Assembly (NCBI RefSeq): GCF_002159845.1
Contig: NZ_NFJK01000008.1
Location: 62,001 to 126,000 of the forward strand
Source: Anaeromassilibacillus sp. An250
Lineage (GTDB): Bacteria > Bacillota > Clostridia > Oscillospirales > Acutalibacteraceae
Reading direction: 5' to 3'
Length of the DNA: 64,000 nucleotides
Under the pieces are notes generated by a model that searched no databases, was not told where the DNA came from, and saw nothing but the letters and a program-made list of their open reading frames with translations. Shown here one piece after another: positions 26,594 through 36,300 of this stretch. A program made the position numbers and the translations under genes. Position 1 is the stretch's first letter. Every line of letters starts with the position of its first letter.

Positions 26594-27649
26594 GATTCTC
26601 CTCCTGATTCGATGTGTGCATTGAGGTATTGGACCTTTCTTTTGTATACAAGCGCAGTCCGATTCTTTCTGTTGCAAACGCACTAAGCAAAAATGGAACA
26701 AAATATGTGGAGAGCCGATAGAGAACAAGTACAGAAGATACATCTGCCGCATCCATGTAACAGGAAAACAACAGCAGAAAAGCTGCTTCTACTGAGCCCA
26801 TTCCAGCAATATTAGGCAGAGCATTGGAAATAACATTTGCCAAAGCAGATAATGTCTGTATTTGAATAAGAGAAAAATAATCAATGCCAATCGCTCTCAT
26901 GCACAGGTATGGAATTGAATAGAGCCCCATCAACTTGATTGCGTTGATTCCTACCCCAACCAAGATTATATTTGGGGTGTGAAGCAAATCCTTTGCTCCT
27001 ATATGTAGCGCATCTACTTGTTGTTTCCATTGAATCGCACGATCTGCCCACTTTGAAAGACTTTCTAATCGACAAATTCCTTTGCAGATGAACCGATAGA
27101 AATTTTCCAGAGTACATATCAGAATGAGCAATATAATGATAATAATACATATCAGATACCCGAACACGACATATCTGAGCAAATTTCGATGTTGCCTAAA
27201 AAGCTTCTGCCCCTCAAGCAGAAGTAGTACGCTACTACACAGCAAAATGGTTGATTTATGGAGCACATATTCCATACTCATGATTCCCGCAGCTTCTCCA
27301 GGCTCCATTCCCTTACGATGTAAATAAGCGCTTTGCATGGGGATTGATCCCACAGAAAGGGTAACAACATTTCCAAACACACCCAATAGTGTGACCTCTA
27401 CCGCCTGTTTGAAAGAAAAAAACGAATCGTCCTTCTTACGAATATGAGACAGAGCAAACTATCTAAGAGTTGATAGACAAATCCCATGCAAAGGATCCAA
27501 AGCAAGCCTCTTATACTGGCTGTTTGAATGTTTTGAAATATTTCTTTATAGTGGTTTCGGAAAACAAACCAAAGCAAGGTAAACAATGTAAGAAAACTGA
27601 GTATTGCGGAACATACTATTTTTTTCTTTGGGGACAGACTTTTTCTCAT
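26580..27649 (-). pseudogene. YbhN/UPF0104-type flippase-like membrane protein, frameshifted
   Basis: Two adjacent frames encode one membrane protein of the lysylphosphatidylglycerol synthetase/YbhN transmembrane family. The first ends LCLIFVRRTIRFF; the second continues SFKQAVEVTLLGVFGNVV and, later, NALPNIAGMGSVEAAFLL. The break lies in a T7 run on the minus strand (about 27417-27423); one extra T would restore about 356 residues. The start ATG at 27649 has GAGG 6 bases upstream. It could be a real loss, slippage (phase variation, -1 frameshifting) or a sequencing error. The G+C content is low. Confidence 0.75.
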
Positions 27650-27690
27650 AGGGCACCTCGAAAAGTTTATAACGACTATCTCATCCGATT

Positions 27691-28161
27691 TCATCGCCTT
27701 TCGGGGAAAATGGCGTTTAGCAACAGTGTCGCCCCCAAAATAGCAATATGTGGTGTGAATTTTCCATACGGGTCAAATAACAGAAGGAGAGATAAAATCA
27801 GACGGATAAGTAGTTCTCCGAGAGCAGATAGGACCCCCTGTTTTGCCTGATATGCTTCCCAGAAGTCAACGAAAGCATCTGTCGTCTTCCAAAGCCCCAA
27901 GACGGCCCAGATAATTCCTATTGGCACCAGCGCGGTTTTGCCTTGAACCAGAAAAGAAAGTCCCAAGATCAATAGAACCAATTTACGAGCAAATATGTCA
28001 GGAGCCTGCCGGAATTTTTCCCCAACTGGTTGGATACCAATCAGGCCAATTAGGATCATCATAATGCCCATCAAATATGGTAAAAGAGAGGTGATTTGCT
28101 TTGGAAACAAGATACAAACTATTCCAATAAGCCCAAGTGCAATTTGTGTAACACTTATCAT
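27691..28161 (-). CDS. DUF308 (HdeD-like) membrane protein
   Basis: 156 residues, about six membrane segments in a repeated pattern (IALGLIGIVCILFPKQITSLLPYLMGIMMILIGLIG, LVLLILGLSFLVQGKTALVPIGIIWAVLGLWK). HdeD-like proteins are membrane proteins linked to acid stress, with unclear mechanism. It lies downstream of the radical SAM gene and its terminator, and about 40 bases upstream of the flippase-like gene. Confidence 0.8.
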   Translation of the reverse strand: MISVTQIALGLIGIVCILFPKQITSLLPYLMGIMMILIGLIGIQPVGEKFRQAPDIFARKLVLLILGLSFLVQGKTALVPIGIIWAVLGLWKTTDAFVDFWEAYQAKQGVLSALGELLIRLILSLLLLFDPYGKFTPHIAILGATLLLNAIFPERR

Positions 28162-28181
28162 AAAATCTCCCCATAATTTAG

Positions 28182-28224
28182 AAGCCGTCGAAATCTCTGC
28201 CGCAAACAGAGATTCCGACGGCTT
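28182..28224 (-). terminator. Terminator after the radical SAM gene
   Basis: An 18-bp stem, AAGCCGTCGAAATCTCTG with CAGAGATTCCGACGGCTT (one mismatch), lies just past the stop at 28250 on the minus strand. Confidence 0.85.
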
Positions 28225-28249
28225 GCTCTGTCAGAGACAGCCCATTGGC

Positions 28250-29599
28250 TCAATTCTTATTTCTTTCGTTCCATAAAAGGTCCGCTTCCGGGGCCCAACA
28301 AGCAGCATAGTTACGGCACTTGTCACACAGATGGTCAGCACTCTCCGGAGATTGAAGATCCGTAGAATGGGCTCCGGACTGATGTACCATCATTTTTAAC
28401 ATGTCAGGATTCTCCAACATGGGGCAGGGACGCAGGTGGTTGCAATTGAAGGGCTGGTGGTTGTGATAGGCCATAAACAGAGGAGATTGGAAAGCTTCCA
28501 GCAAGGTTTTTTCTCTGATATTGGAGTCAGAGTAGTGGATAAACGCACAGGGTTCCACATCGCCATTGGCGTTAATATGGAGATAGTTACGGCCTCCTGC
28601 GATGCAGCCGCCTACATACTCGCCGTCATTCTGAAAATCAATCGTGAAGATGGGCTTGGTGGAACGGTACTCCCGCACTTTCCGGTACATGAGCTTACGC
28701 TGCTCCGGATTGGGCAGCAGGTCGGTCACTGCTTCGTTCCCCACCGGCATGTAGTGGAAGAACCAGGCAAACTTGGCCCCACACTCCACCAGATGATCGA
28801 TAAAAGCCTCGGAGCTGATGGAGTCCACATTTTTCGAGGTGTAGCAACAGGATGCACCAAAGGGCAATTTGTATTGTTTCAGAATAGCCATAGCCTTCAT
28901 GATTGCCTGATAGGTGCCCGCCCCCCGTCGAAAATCGGTAGCGTCTTCAAACCCTTCTACACTGATGGCGGGAATAAAGTTTTTCACCCGCAGCATTTCC
29001 TTCGCAAACGCATCATCAATCAGAGTGGCATTGGTAAAAGCCAGGAACTGGCAGTCGCTGTGTTCGGTGCACAGCCGGAGGATGTCCTTTTTCCGAACCA
29101 GAGGTTCACCGCCAGAGAAGATGTACATATAAGTTCCAAACTCTTTGCCTTGGCGGACAATGTCGCTGAGTTCCTCGTATGTCAGGTTCAGCTTGTTGCC
29201 GTATTCAGCAGCCCAGCAGCCAGTACAGTGAAGATTACAGGCAGAGGTAGGATCCATGAGAATCGCCCAAGGAATATTGCAGTTCAACTCCTTACGATAG
29301 TGTTCCTGCTTGGGCCAGCCGATTAGACTGGCATTCAGGAAGAAGTTCTCAAAAACCACCTTCAACACATCATTGTCAATGTCCCGGAAAACGCTCATAA
29401 TGAGCTGGTACATGCTACATTCCGGATCGTTTAAAACATTTCGAAACGCTTTGCGCTGTGCGGGGAAGCTGTTCGGTCCATCTCCTGCCAGCTTATCCAC
29501 CCAGTCCATCAGTTTAAGCACATTTTCCTCGGGATTTTTTTCAATATATCCCAGCGCTGTGCGCAGAGCTGTTTTTTTTATCTGCATAGAAACGTCCAT
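28250..29599 (-). CDS. Radical SAM/SPASM protein
   Basis: 449 residues. The 4Fe-4S/SAM motif is C121-NLH-C125-TG-C128, followed by FSGGEP and a C-terminal SPASM-like cysteine cluster (GGCIAGGRNYLHINANGDVEPCAFI, then CNHLRPCPML and CDKCRNYAACW). A helical N-terminal domain of about 105 residues precedes the barrel. The ribosome site AAGGAG is 9 bases before the ATG. It follows the oleate hydratase gene in the element's cargo, suggesting a lipid- or membrane-related modification; the substrate is unknown. Confidence 0.9.
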   Translation of the reverse strand: MDVSMQIKKTALRTALGYIEKNPEENVLKLMDWVDKLAGDGPNSFPAQRKAFRNVLNDPECSMYQLIMSVFRDIDNDVLKVVFENFFLNASLIGWPKQEHYRKELNCNIPWAILMDPTSACNLHCTGCWAAEYGNKLNLTYEELSDIVRQGKEFGTYMYIFSGGEPLVRKKDILRLCTEHSDCQFLAFTNATLIDDAFAKEMLRVKNFIPAISVEGFEDATDFRRGAGTYQAIMKAMAILKQYKLPFGASCCYTSKNVDSISSEAFIDHLVECGAKFAWFFHYMPVGNEAVTDLLPNPEQRKLMYRKVREYRSTKPIFTIDFQNDGEYVGGCIAGGRNYLHINANGDVEPCAFIHYSDSNIREKTLLEAFQSPLFMAYHNHQPFNCNHLRPCPMLENPDMLKMMVHQSGAHSTDLQSPESADHLCDKCRNYAACWAPEADLLWNERNKN

Positions 29600-29742
29600 C
29601 TTCTATTTCTCCTTTTCAAATAGTATCTTTCCATTAAGTGCTGCTTACCGCACGGCTATGCACTGCACGGTTTACAAATGTTCTAACTGAAAGAATTGCT
29701 AAAATACGATATCGGTCTATTTAGTGGAAAAGGTATTAAAGG

Positions 29743-31518
29743 TCAGATGACATGATATTCCTTTAGCAGCTTCTCCACATCCGTACCAGAGATTTTTTTC
29801 AGCACTTCCTTCAATGCCATCCGCTCTTTTAAGCCCAAATGCATATCTGTGATCTTCCGGCCGTCCCTCAACTGTACCGTTGCATTGAGCAGGTCTCGAA
29901 CATCGAAGGTACTGCCCCAGACCTCTGGCACTCCCCGGTCGATGTCCAGCAGGGTATATACCGCCTCCATGCCGGTACGCATGGAGTATTCCGTAGTGAA
30001 GATGGTATCTCGGGGGGTCTCGGCGAACTGACCGATGAAGGCAAAATTGACAGCCTCCCTGGGCACCACATCCGGTCGGTCCCCCGCCGCCCGGGGCATA
30101 AAGAAGGCGGTGATATAGGGCATCATGCAGGGGACGGTATTGGCGCTGCACTCGGCCAGAGACTCAATTTCCCCCTCAGGTACGCCCAAGTGGTAGAGCC
30201 ACTCCATGCAGATCTCCTTGCCGGTACACTCCCGCATGGGCTTCTTCACATAGTTGCCGGGCTTATCGCTGAACAGACCGTAGATCCAGCCCACCAGCTG
30301 GCCCTTGGGCTGGCTGCGGAACTGGGGTTGGCGGTTGAAGGTCCAACTCAAAAGCCAGTTGGAATCCTTCACGGTGACGATGCCGCCGGTGACCACCTTG
30401 CCGCTGAAAGGATCCCGCTGACAGATTTTTTGAATATAGGGCGGAATTTTGTCATCCAAGGTGGTGACGGTGGCGCTCATCCAGTTGCTCTTCTCCGGAT
30501 CGCCGCAGAACTTCTCGGGATGACCGAAGGAAGGATCCTGGGCCGCGATGCGCCGCCACATATCCCAGCCGCCACCCTCTTTCAGCTCCGGCTTGTAAGG
30601 AGCGGGAGTGTTCTGAGAACCCAGAGCAGAGTTCTCCACGCAGCCACCCGGTGTGATAAAGACCAGATCCTGCTCCATAAGATCGATCTGTTCCTCTCCG
30701 GTTTCAAACTGCAAGGTGAGGCGACGAGCAAGCTTTTGACCGGCGCGAATTTCAAACTCCACATCAATAACCTTGGTATTGTAGTGGAACTGTACGCCTG
30801 CCTTCTCCAGATAGGTCACCATGGGCAGGATCATGGATTCGTACTGATTGTAACGGGTAAAGCGGAGAGCCTTGAAGTCGGGTAAACCGCCAATGTGATG
30901 GATGAAGCGACGGAGGTAGAGCTTCATCTCCAGGGCACTGTGCCAATTTTCGAAAGCGAACATGGTGCGCCAGTAGAGCCAGAAGTTGGAGTTCAGCACC
31001 TCGTCACTAAAGTAGTCTGTGATGGGCTTGTCGTAGAGTTCCTCGTCGGGAGTGAAGAACAACTTCATAATCTCCATGGCCCCGGCATCGGAAAGGCCGA
31101 ATTTTCCGTCGGTACGGCCGTCCTCCCCGCGGTTCTGGGTGGCCCGCATGAGGGAGTAGTTGGGGTCCCGTTTGTTGAGATAGTAGTACTCGTCCAGCAC
31201 GCTCAGTTCCGGGTTCTCAATGGAGGGAATGGATCGAAACAGGTCCCACATCACCTCGAAGTGGTTGTCCATCTCACGACCGCCCCGCATCACATACCCC
31301 AAGCCCGGGTACTCCCAGCCGTCGCAGGCCCCGCCGGGGATAGGATCCTTCTCAAAGATATGGATGCGTTTTCCCGGCATCTGCCCATCTCTCACCAAAT
31401 AGCAGGCAGCAGTCAAAGCTGCCAGACCGGTTCCAACAATATAGGCAGATTTTCGTTCCACACCCTCCGGTTTGAGTGGCCGAACAAAAGCTTCATAGTT
31501 TCCACTGGAATAATACAC
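29743..31518 (-). CDS. ohyA: Oleate hydratase (FAD-dependent fatty acid hydratase)
   Basis: 591 residues, full length for the 'myosin-cross-reactive antigen' family. AYIVGTGLAALTAACYLVRDG binds FAD. The family block MRGGREMDNHFEVMWDLFRSIPS and the C-terminal FIGQFAETPRDTIFTTEYSMRTGMEAVY are clear. It adds water to cis-9 double bonds of oleic/linoleic acid, giving 10-hydroxy acids, and protects against toxic unsaturated fatty acids. It starts at GTG with AAGGAGGT upstream, from its own promoter, just after the TetR gene's terminator. Confidence 0.96.
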   Translation of the reverse strand: MYYSSGNYEAFVRPLKPEGVERKSAYIVGTGLAALTAACYLVRDGQMPGKRIHIFEKDPIPGGACDGWEYPGLGYVMRGGREMDNHFEVMWDLFRSIPSIENPELSVLDEYYYLNKRDPNYSLMRATQNRGEDGRTDGKFGLSDAGAMEIMKLFFTPDEELYDKPITDYFSDEVLNSNFWLYWRTMFAFENWHSALEMKLYLRRFIHHIGGLPDFKALRFTRYNQYESMILPMVTYLEKAGVQFHYNTKVIDVEFEIRAGQKLARRLTLQFETGEEQIDLMEQDLVFITPGGCVENSALGSQNTPAPYKPELKEGGGWDMWRRIAAQDPSFGHPEKFCGDPEKSNWMSATVTTLDDKIPPYIQKICQRDPFSGKVVTGGIVTVKDSNWLLSWTFNRQPQFRSQPKGQLVGWIYGLFSDKPGNYVKKPMRECTGKEICMEWLYHLGVPEGEIESLAECSANTVPCMMPYITAFFMPRAAGDRPDVVPREAVNFAFIGQFAETPRDTIFTTEYSMRTGMEAVYTLLDIDRGVPEVWGSTFDVRDLLNATVQLRDGRKITDMHLGLKERMALKEVLKKISGTDVEKLLKEYHVI

Positions 31519-31551
31519 TCAAATGACCTCCTTCATCATTTCTTTGCCTTC

Positions 31552-31580
31552 ATTGTATCTTTTCTCCAATGCCCAAACAA
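31552..31580 (-). promoter_or_regulatory. Promoter of the oleate hydratase gene
   Basis: On the minus strand, TTGTTT (31575-31580), 17 bases, TACAAT (31552-31557). I saw no clear TetR dyad in it. Confidence 0.65.
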
Positions 31581-31584
31581 TAAA

Positions 31585-31629
31585 CAAAGCCTCTCGGATG
31601 ATGAAAATTACATCATCCGAGAGGCTTTG
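31585..31629 (-). terminator. Terminator after the TetR gene
   Basis: CAAAGCCTCTCGGATGATG pairs perfectly with 31611-31629, a 19-bp stem with a 7-base loop. Confidence 0.9.
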
Positions 31630-31641
31630 TAAAAAGTTTTA

Positions 31642-32223
31642 TCATTCCAGCTCTTTTGATAAAATTGGTATCTCTGCCATATTCTTAATAGCTAAAAGAA
31701 GTTGGCCATGTATCATCTGACTCACACGACTGACAAATATTTTCGGATCTTCTTTCATTCCACACTTGACCCACTCTAATATGATACCCACAAATCCATG
31801 TTTGTAAAAATCGGCGATATACTGCTTATTTTCGAGAGAAATGTAATAGTCCTTGGATAGTTCACATACAACATCAAACAGCAAATCATATACAACTCGG
31901 CAAAGATAATTCTCGATTTTTTCTCGCTGGATGGAGTGATACACACCTTCAACAAATGACCTGTTCTCCTTTGTTGCACAGCATAAAGCGAGAAAACCTT
32001 CCTGCCAGGTTTTATAATTTTTTCGTCCTTGTATGGCCTTAGCACCTTCTTCTTGGCATATCCAATCAATGAGATCAAAGATATCTTGGAAATGATAATA
32101 GAATGTCATGCGGTTGATGCCGCAGGCTTCCGTAATATCAGCAATCGTGATTTTAGACAGAGGCTTTTGTGTCATAATACGTTTCAACGCCATAGCCATT
32201 GCCCATTTTGTTGTTTGAGACAT
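31642..32223 (-). CDS. TetR/AcrR family regulator
   Basis: 193 residues. The N-terminal helix-turn-helix (ALKRIMTQKPLSKITIADITEACGINRMTFYYHFQDIFDLIDWI) is of the TetR type; the C-terminal helical ligand domain is divergent, like DhaS-type regulators. A promoter (TTTTCA, 17 bases, TATACT; complement of 32246-32274) lies close upstream. The gene precedes oleate hydratase on the same strand, so it probably senses fatty acids and controls that operon (inference). It is AT-rich compared with ohyA. Confidence 0.88.
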   Translation of the reverse strand: MSQTTKWAMAMALKRIMTQKPLSKITIADITEACGINRMTFYYHFQDIFDLIDWICQEEGAKAIQGRKNYKTWQEGFLALCCATKENRSFVEGVYHSIQREKIENYLCRVVYDLLFDVVCELSKDYYISLENKQYIADFYKHGFVGIILEWVKCGMKEDPKIFVSRVSQMIHGQLLLAIKNMAEIPILSKELE

Positions 32224-32459
32224 TGTTATCTCACCCCTTATGTTAAGTATAGCATGATTTACAAGGTGTGAAAAGTAATTATCCTCTTTTGATGAGCATT
32301 TACTAACAATTATGTCGTGATATGCGCCATTTCTGGGAGGGCCAAAATTACGGAAGACTTTTTTAGATGAAGCATTAGATTCTGTGCCTCCTTACAAAGT
32401 TTACCAGCACTGGCATAGTTCAAAAATTTCCCTTTCAAAAAGGAATGTTAAAACCACTT
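32224..32459. other. Gap between the TetR gene and the polymerase operon
   Basis: It holds the TetR promoter and, on the plus strand, a short frame reading LGGPKLRKTFLDEALDSVPP from about 32325 that runs on into the next gene. It has no start or ribosome site and may be a gene remnant. Confidence 0.4.
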
Positions 32460-33350
32460 CTAAAGTAACTTTTCTTCTTGCTTGTCATCCAATTCTGCCT
32501 CCAACCGGTACCGGCAAAGCCCAAAGCCTGTTTCAGATCGCTCTAAAATGGTCTCTGGGATCTGCCTGAGATACTTCCGCCCAAAGCTGGTGGTGCCGAA
32601 ATATGCGTCAAAGTTGGCCACCGGCAGCACCACCCAGTCGGAATCCTCCGGCTTATTGGCAAGGTAGTAGGCTGCCAGCGTCTCTACCATCTCCACGGGA
32701 ACGCCCTTAGGCGTGAGGCTGCGAAGTTGCTCCACCAATGCGGGTGGAAGTATCGGTTCCTCCGTCCGGAGTGGCCCCAGCTCCAGAGCCTGGGCCAGAA
32801 AACTGTCAAACCGCAGGCCCCACTGTCCCTTGGTGGTGGGAGCAAACAGGGGGACCTGCATCTGGATCACCTTGCCCCGCCAGGCCTGGTTAAAGCCTTT
32901 TTCAATGGTGGCACACTTCTTCTGGGCACTGCTGGACACCTTCTCCGGGTTTTCCCGCACAAAATCCACCACCCGATGTACATGCCTATGGAACCATCCG
33001 CTGCCGTTTTCCTCCACAAGGCTGGGAAATTCTGAATGGAGTCCCCCAAAATCACTGCCAAACTGCCACGCCTCCCGGGGCGTGGCTTTTTTGCTGCTTG
33101 GCACACTGCACCAGGCGCATAAGCCCCGCTTGGCATAGTCAATGCGTTCCCGAGGCGCTTTGACCAGGCCGCCATCCTCATTACGAAACAGAAATCCTCT
33201 TGCCAGGATGGTCAATACCCGGTTGAGTCCCTCGAAATCCAAAATGGTGTCGAAGGTGAAGCGGCCCAGATAGGTGGTGTCCTGCTTGTTCCGGGCAGTG
33301 TAGTTTACCGTGCCGGTATAATCCTGAAATTCCTTCCACTCATTCAGCAT
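32460..33350 (-). CDS. Unknown protein coupled to the RdRP-like polymerase
   Basis: 296 residues. I recognise no domain. The N-terminus MLNEWKEFQDYTGTVNYTARNK is followed by a mixed alpha/beta region with a CAWC pair near residue 80, a His-rich stretch (WFHRHVHRVVDFV, about 130) and an acidic/Lys tail. The ATG at 33350 lies inside the polymerase gene, whose stop is at 33340, and has a perfect GGAGGT ribosome site, so the two are translationally coupled. A partner or accessory factor of the polymerase is the natural guess. Confidence 0.75.
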   Translation of the reverse strand: MLNEWKEFQDYTGTVNYTARNKQDTTYLGRFTFDTILDFEGLNRVLTILARGFLFRNEDGGLVKAPRERIDYAKRGLCAWCSVPSSKKATPREAWQFGSDFGGLHSEFPSLVEENGSGWFHRHVHRVVDFVRENPEKVSSSAQKKCATIEKGFNQAWRGKVIQMQVPLFAPTTKGQWGLRFDSFLAQALELGPLRTEEPILPPALVEQLRSLTPKGVPVEMVETLAAYYLANKPEDSDWVVLPVANFDAYFGTTSFGRKYLRQIPETILERSETGFGLCRYRLEAELDDKQEEKLL

Positions 33351-36300
33351 GATCCACCTCCAAAACATGTTCCTCAATGTGGTCCGGCAGCAGGTCCCAC
33401 AGCAGGTTCCGCTTACCCAGGGCTACTATATAGGGCACCGCCAGCCTGGGCCGGACGATCTTGTCCAGCAGCTTGCGGCAGACCTTGGACACCACGGCTC
33501 GCTCGTTGCCGCTGAAGGGGGCGGACAGATAGGCCTCCATCATCTTCTGGAAGGCTGGGGAGTCCGCCGGGCGGCGGAGCTGCTTCCGTTCCCGGGCTGT
33601 CGCCAGATCGTCCATATCACAGACCAAATCTCCCAGCAGACGGAACCCGCCGTGGCGGAAGTCGGTCAGAAGATCATAGTAGTCCGCCGCCTCCGGCAGA
33701 TGCCCTTGCAGAAATGTTTCTCTCTGTCCTTCTGCCAGCAGGTGCCACTGCTGGTCCACGATGGCCTTTCGCAGAGCGGCGATGCGCTCCGGGGAAAGCT
33801 GCTGAAAGAAGGCGTACAACTCGTCGCTGTCGAAGAGCTCCTCTTGTCCTCTGGCGTAGAGGATGCGATCAATGTCCGTTTTTCGCTGCTGCCCCTTGGC
33901 AGGAGCGCGGCAGGCCCGGATGCGGGAGAGGCAGTGCTCGTAGTCCCACAGCAAGGCAGAAACAGAAGAAAGTGTTTTCTCATCCAGCTGCCTCTTCCAG
34001 TTTCGCTCCTGGGCGAAGGTGAATAGTTCGCTATCCTTCGCTGGTTTCTCCTGAATCTTGGGCGTATTGCGCTCCAGCTGGCGTGCCAGCCAGGGCAGCC
34101 GCTCCACCGGGGAGTCCACGGTGTCCCAGTCAATCCCGGCAAAGAAGGTCTCCAACCGCTCCCGGTGGGTGGGCTCATACCAGGCGCGGCGGCGCTCCTC
34201 CGCACGCTCCAACAGATATTTGTACTGCAGGAAGGGAGTGCGCTTTACCTTCCGTCCACCCAGAAATTCATCCAGATTGGGCCGTACACCGGTCTTGGCC
34301 GCGTCGATCTCCAGCCCGCTGTAAATGGCCAGGGCCTCCAAGTCCCGGCTGCACCGCTTGCGCTCCTCCGGGTCGGCGTGTTCGTTATAGGCGATGACAC
34401 TCCGGTCCAGAGCAGCGTTGCAGATCTGTCCAATGCGGGCGGCAAAGGTGTTCTCCACCGTCTGAAAACGGGCCTGCCAGTCGTTGGCGTCGGACTTGGG
34501 TGCGGACAAGGATGGAATTTTCAGCAGGGGCAGGTTGGCGTTATTGGAGAGCTGCTGATGGACATCGTAATCATAATTCCGCTTCACACATCGGTTCAGA
34601 ATGGGATCGGCAATGGTCTTGATAAGGTCGCCGTCATAGTCCGCACCCCCCAGCCGCTCCGCTGCCAAACTGTCTGCAGACACCATGACCACATCGGTGA
34701 GGTGGCCCAGGTAATGCTGACGCAGTGCGTCTCCCTCTGGGTACACGGACAGCTGCAATTCCTCGTTCCGGGCGATGTGGGGATTGCGGAGGAGGGTACA
34801 GCTGTCCTCGTGGTCATAGGCCGCGCCAGGAGCATAGAAACTGTCCTCCGCAAAGAAGTCTCCCATCACCTGATTGCAGAAGTCCCGCTCACCGGGCAAC
34901 TGGAACACACGGGGCGCAATTAACTGCCGCAGCAGTTCCAACAGATCACCTGAGAGAAAACGGTTGTCCCCTGACACCAGCAACCGCCCAACGGCGTAGC
35001 CTCGGAGAATCTTCCGGGCCTGTCCGTCCAGCTGTTCCGCATAGATAGATTCCCGAATAAACTTCGGGTTCTTCTCCAGCACCCGGGCCATGATGTTGGC
35101 CCGGCTTCCCCTGGACTGGCTCAGGCCCCGGCGAAAGTATTCCTGCTGGTATGCTTCATTGGCACGAAAGTTATAGTAGGCTGTCTCGGTGGCCTTGGTT
35201 AGCCATTGCCGTGGATCATCCTCCGGGCTGTGGTCCCAGCCTTCCGGCAGGTCGGTGGGGCGAAACTCCTCCGGCTGAATGGAGAGGGTGGAGAGAAATT
35301 GATAGTTGAGCTCTACCAGTTTCTCCGGCTCCGTCCTGCTCAGGTTGGTGATATACAGGGCGTGGTTGTAGTCCCGAAAGGCGTCCCAGTAATCCTCCCA
35401 GGTCATACCGTTCTCCCGCAGCCAGCCGTAGGCTTTGAACTGACTGCGGGTGAGGATAATGTCTACACTGCGGACAGGGTGCGCCTTGCCCCAGATGTCT
35501 ACGATGCTCTGGGTACCGCTTCTCTTCAAGAAGTCCTTGAAATCCACCTGATGGAGCATCCCCTTGATGTAGGGCATCCGAATCTGGAAGGAGGTGTGGG
35601 TGTGGCTGCCGCTACAGGCCTTGTCCACCACATCGGCGTACTCTTTGGAGATGAGGCCCACGCCGTCAAAGCAGGTGATGTCCAGATCTTCCAGTGTATC
35701 CGCCCGATAGAAGGTTCCCGGCTCTCTGCCTTCCCGCAGGGTGATGACGGAGGCTCGCTCCACTCTCTTGGTTGGATTGTCTATGACGATGACCCGGTGT
35801 TTTTTGTCAATGCGGATGCCGTCCACCCGGGTTCCGCTGGAGAACATGAGACCGTTGTAGGCGTAGAGTTTACTGAGCTGGCAGCGATCCAGTTCCATGT
35901 TCAGCATGATCCGCTGGCGCATGGGTTCATACAGATCCGCCCGGATGAAGGAGAGCCGGGACTGGCGGCTCATGCTGGCGGAGCGTTCAAAAGCCACATA
36001 GCGGTGTGGGCCGCTGCCGAAGTCCAGAGTGATCCCCTCGGGACGAAACATGTCTCTGGCCTTCTCCCGGCGGGCCTGCTGCGTCCTTCCGGTTCCACGC
36101 CGGTCAAAGATCCCGGCGAAGTCCATATAGAACAGCACATCGGAAAGCAATGTGACTTTCTCATCGCCACGCTCCCGCCAGCCCTCCCCGTGGAGTTGGT
36201 ACATCAGCTGATGGAACATGGCGCAGCTGTCCTGCTCGTGCTTGGCACCCGGTACCTTGCAGTGCTCGGTGGCACTGCGGTTCAGAGCAAAGATGTAAAC

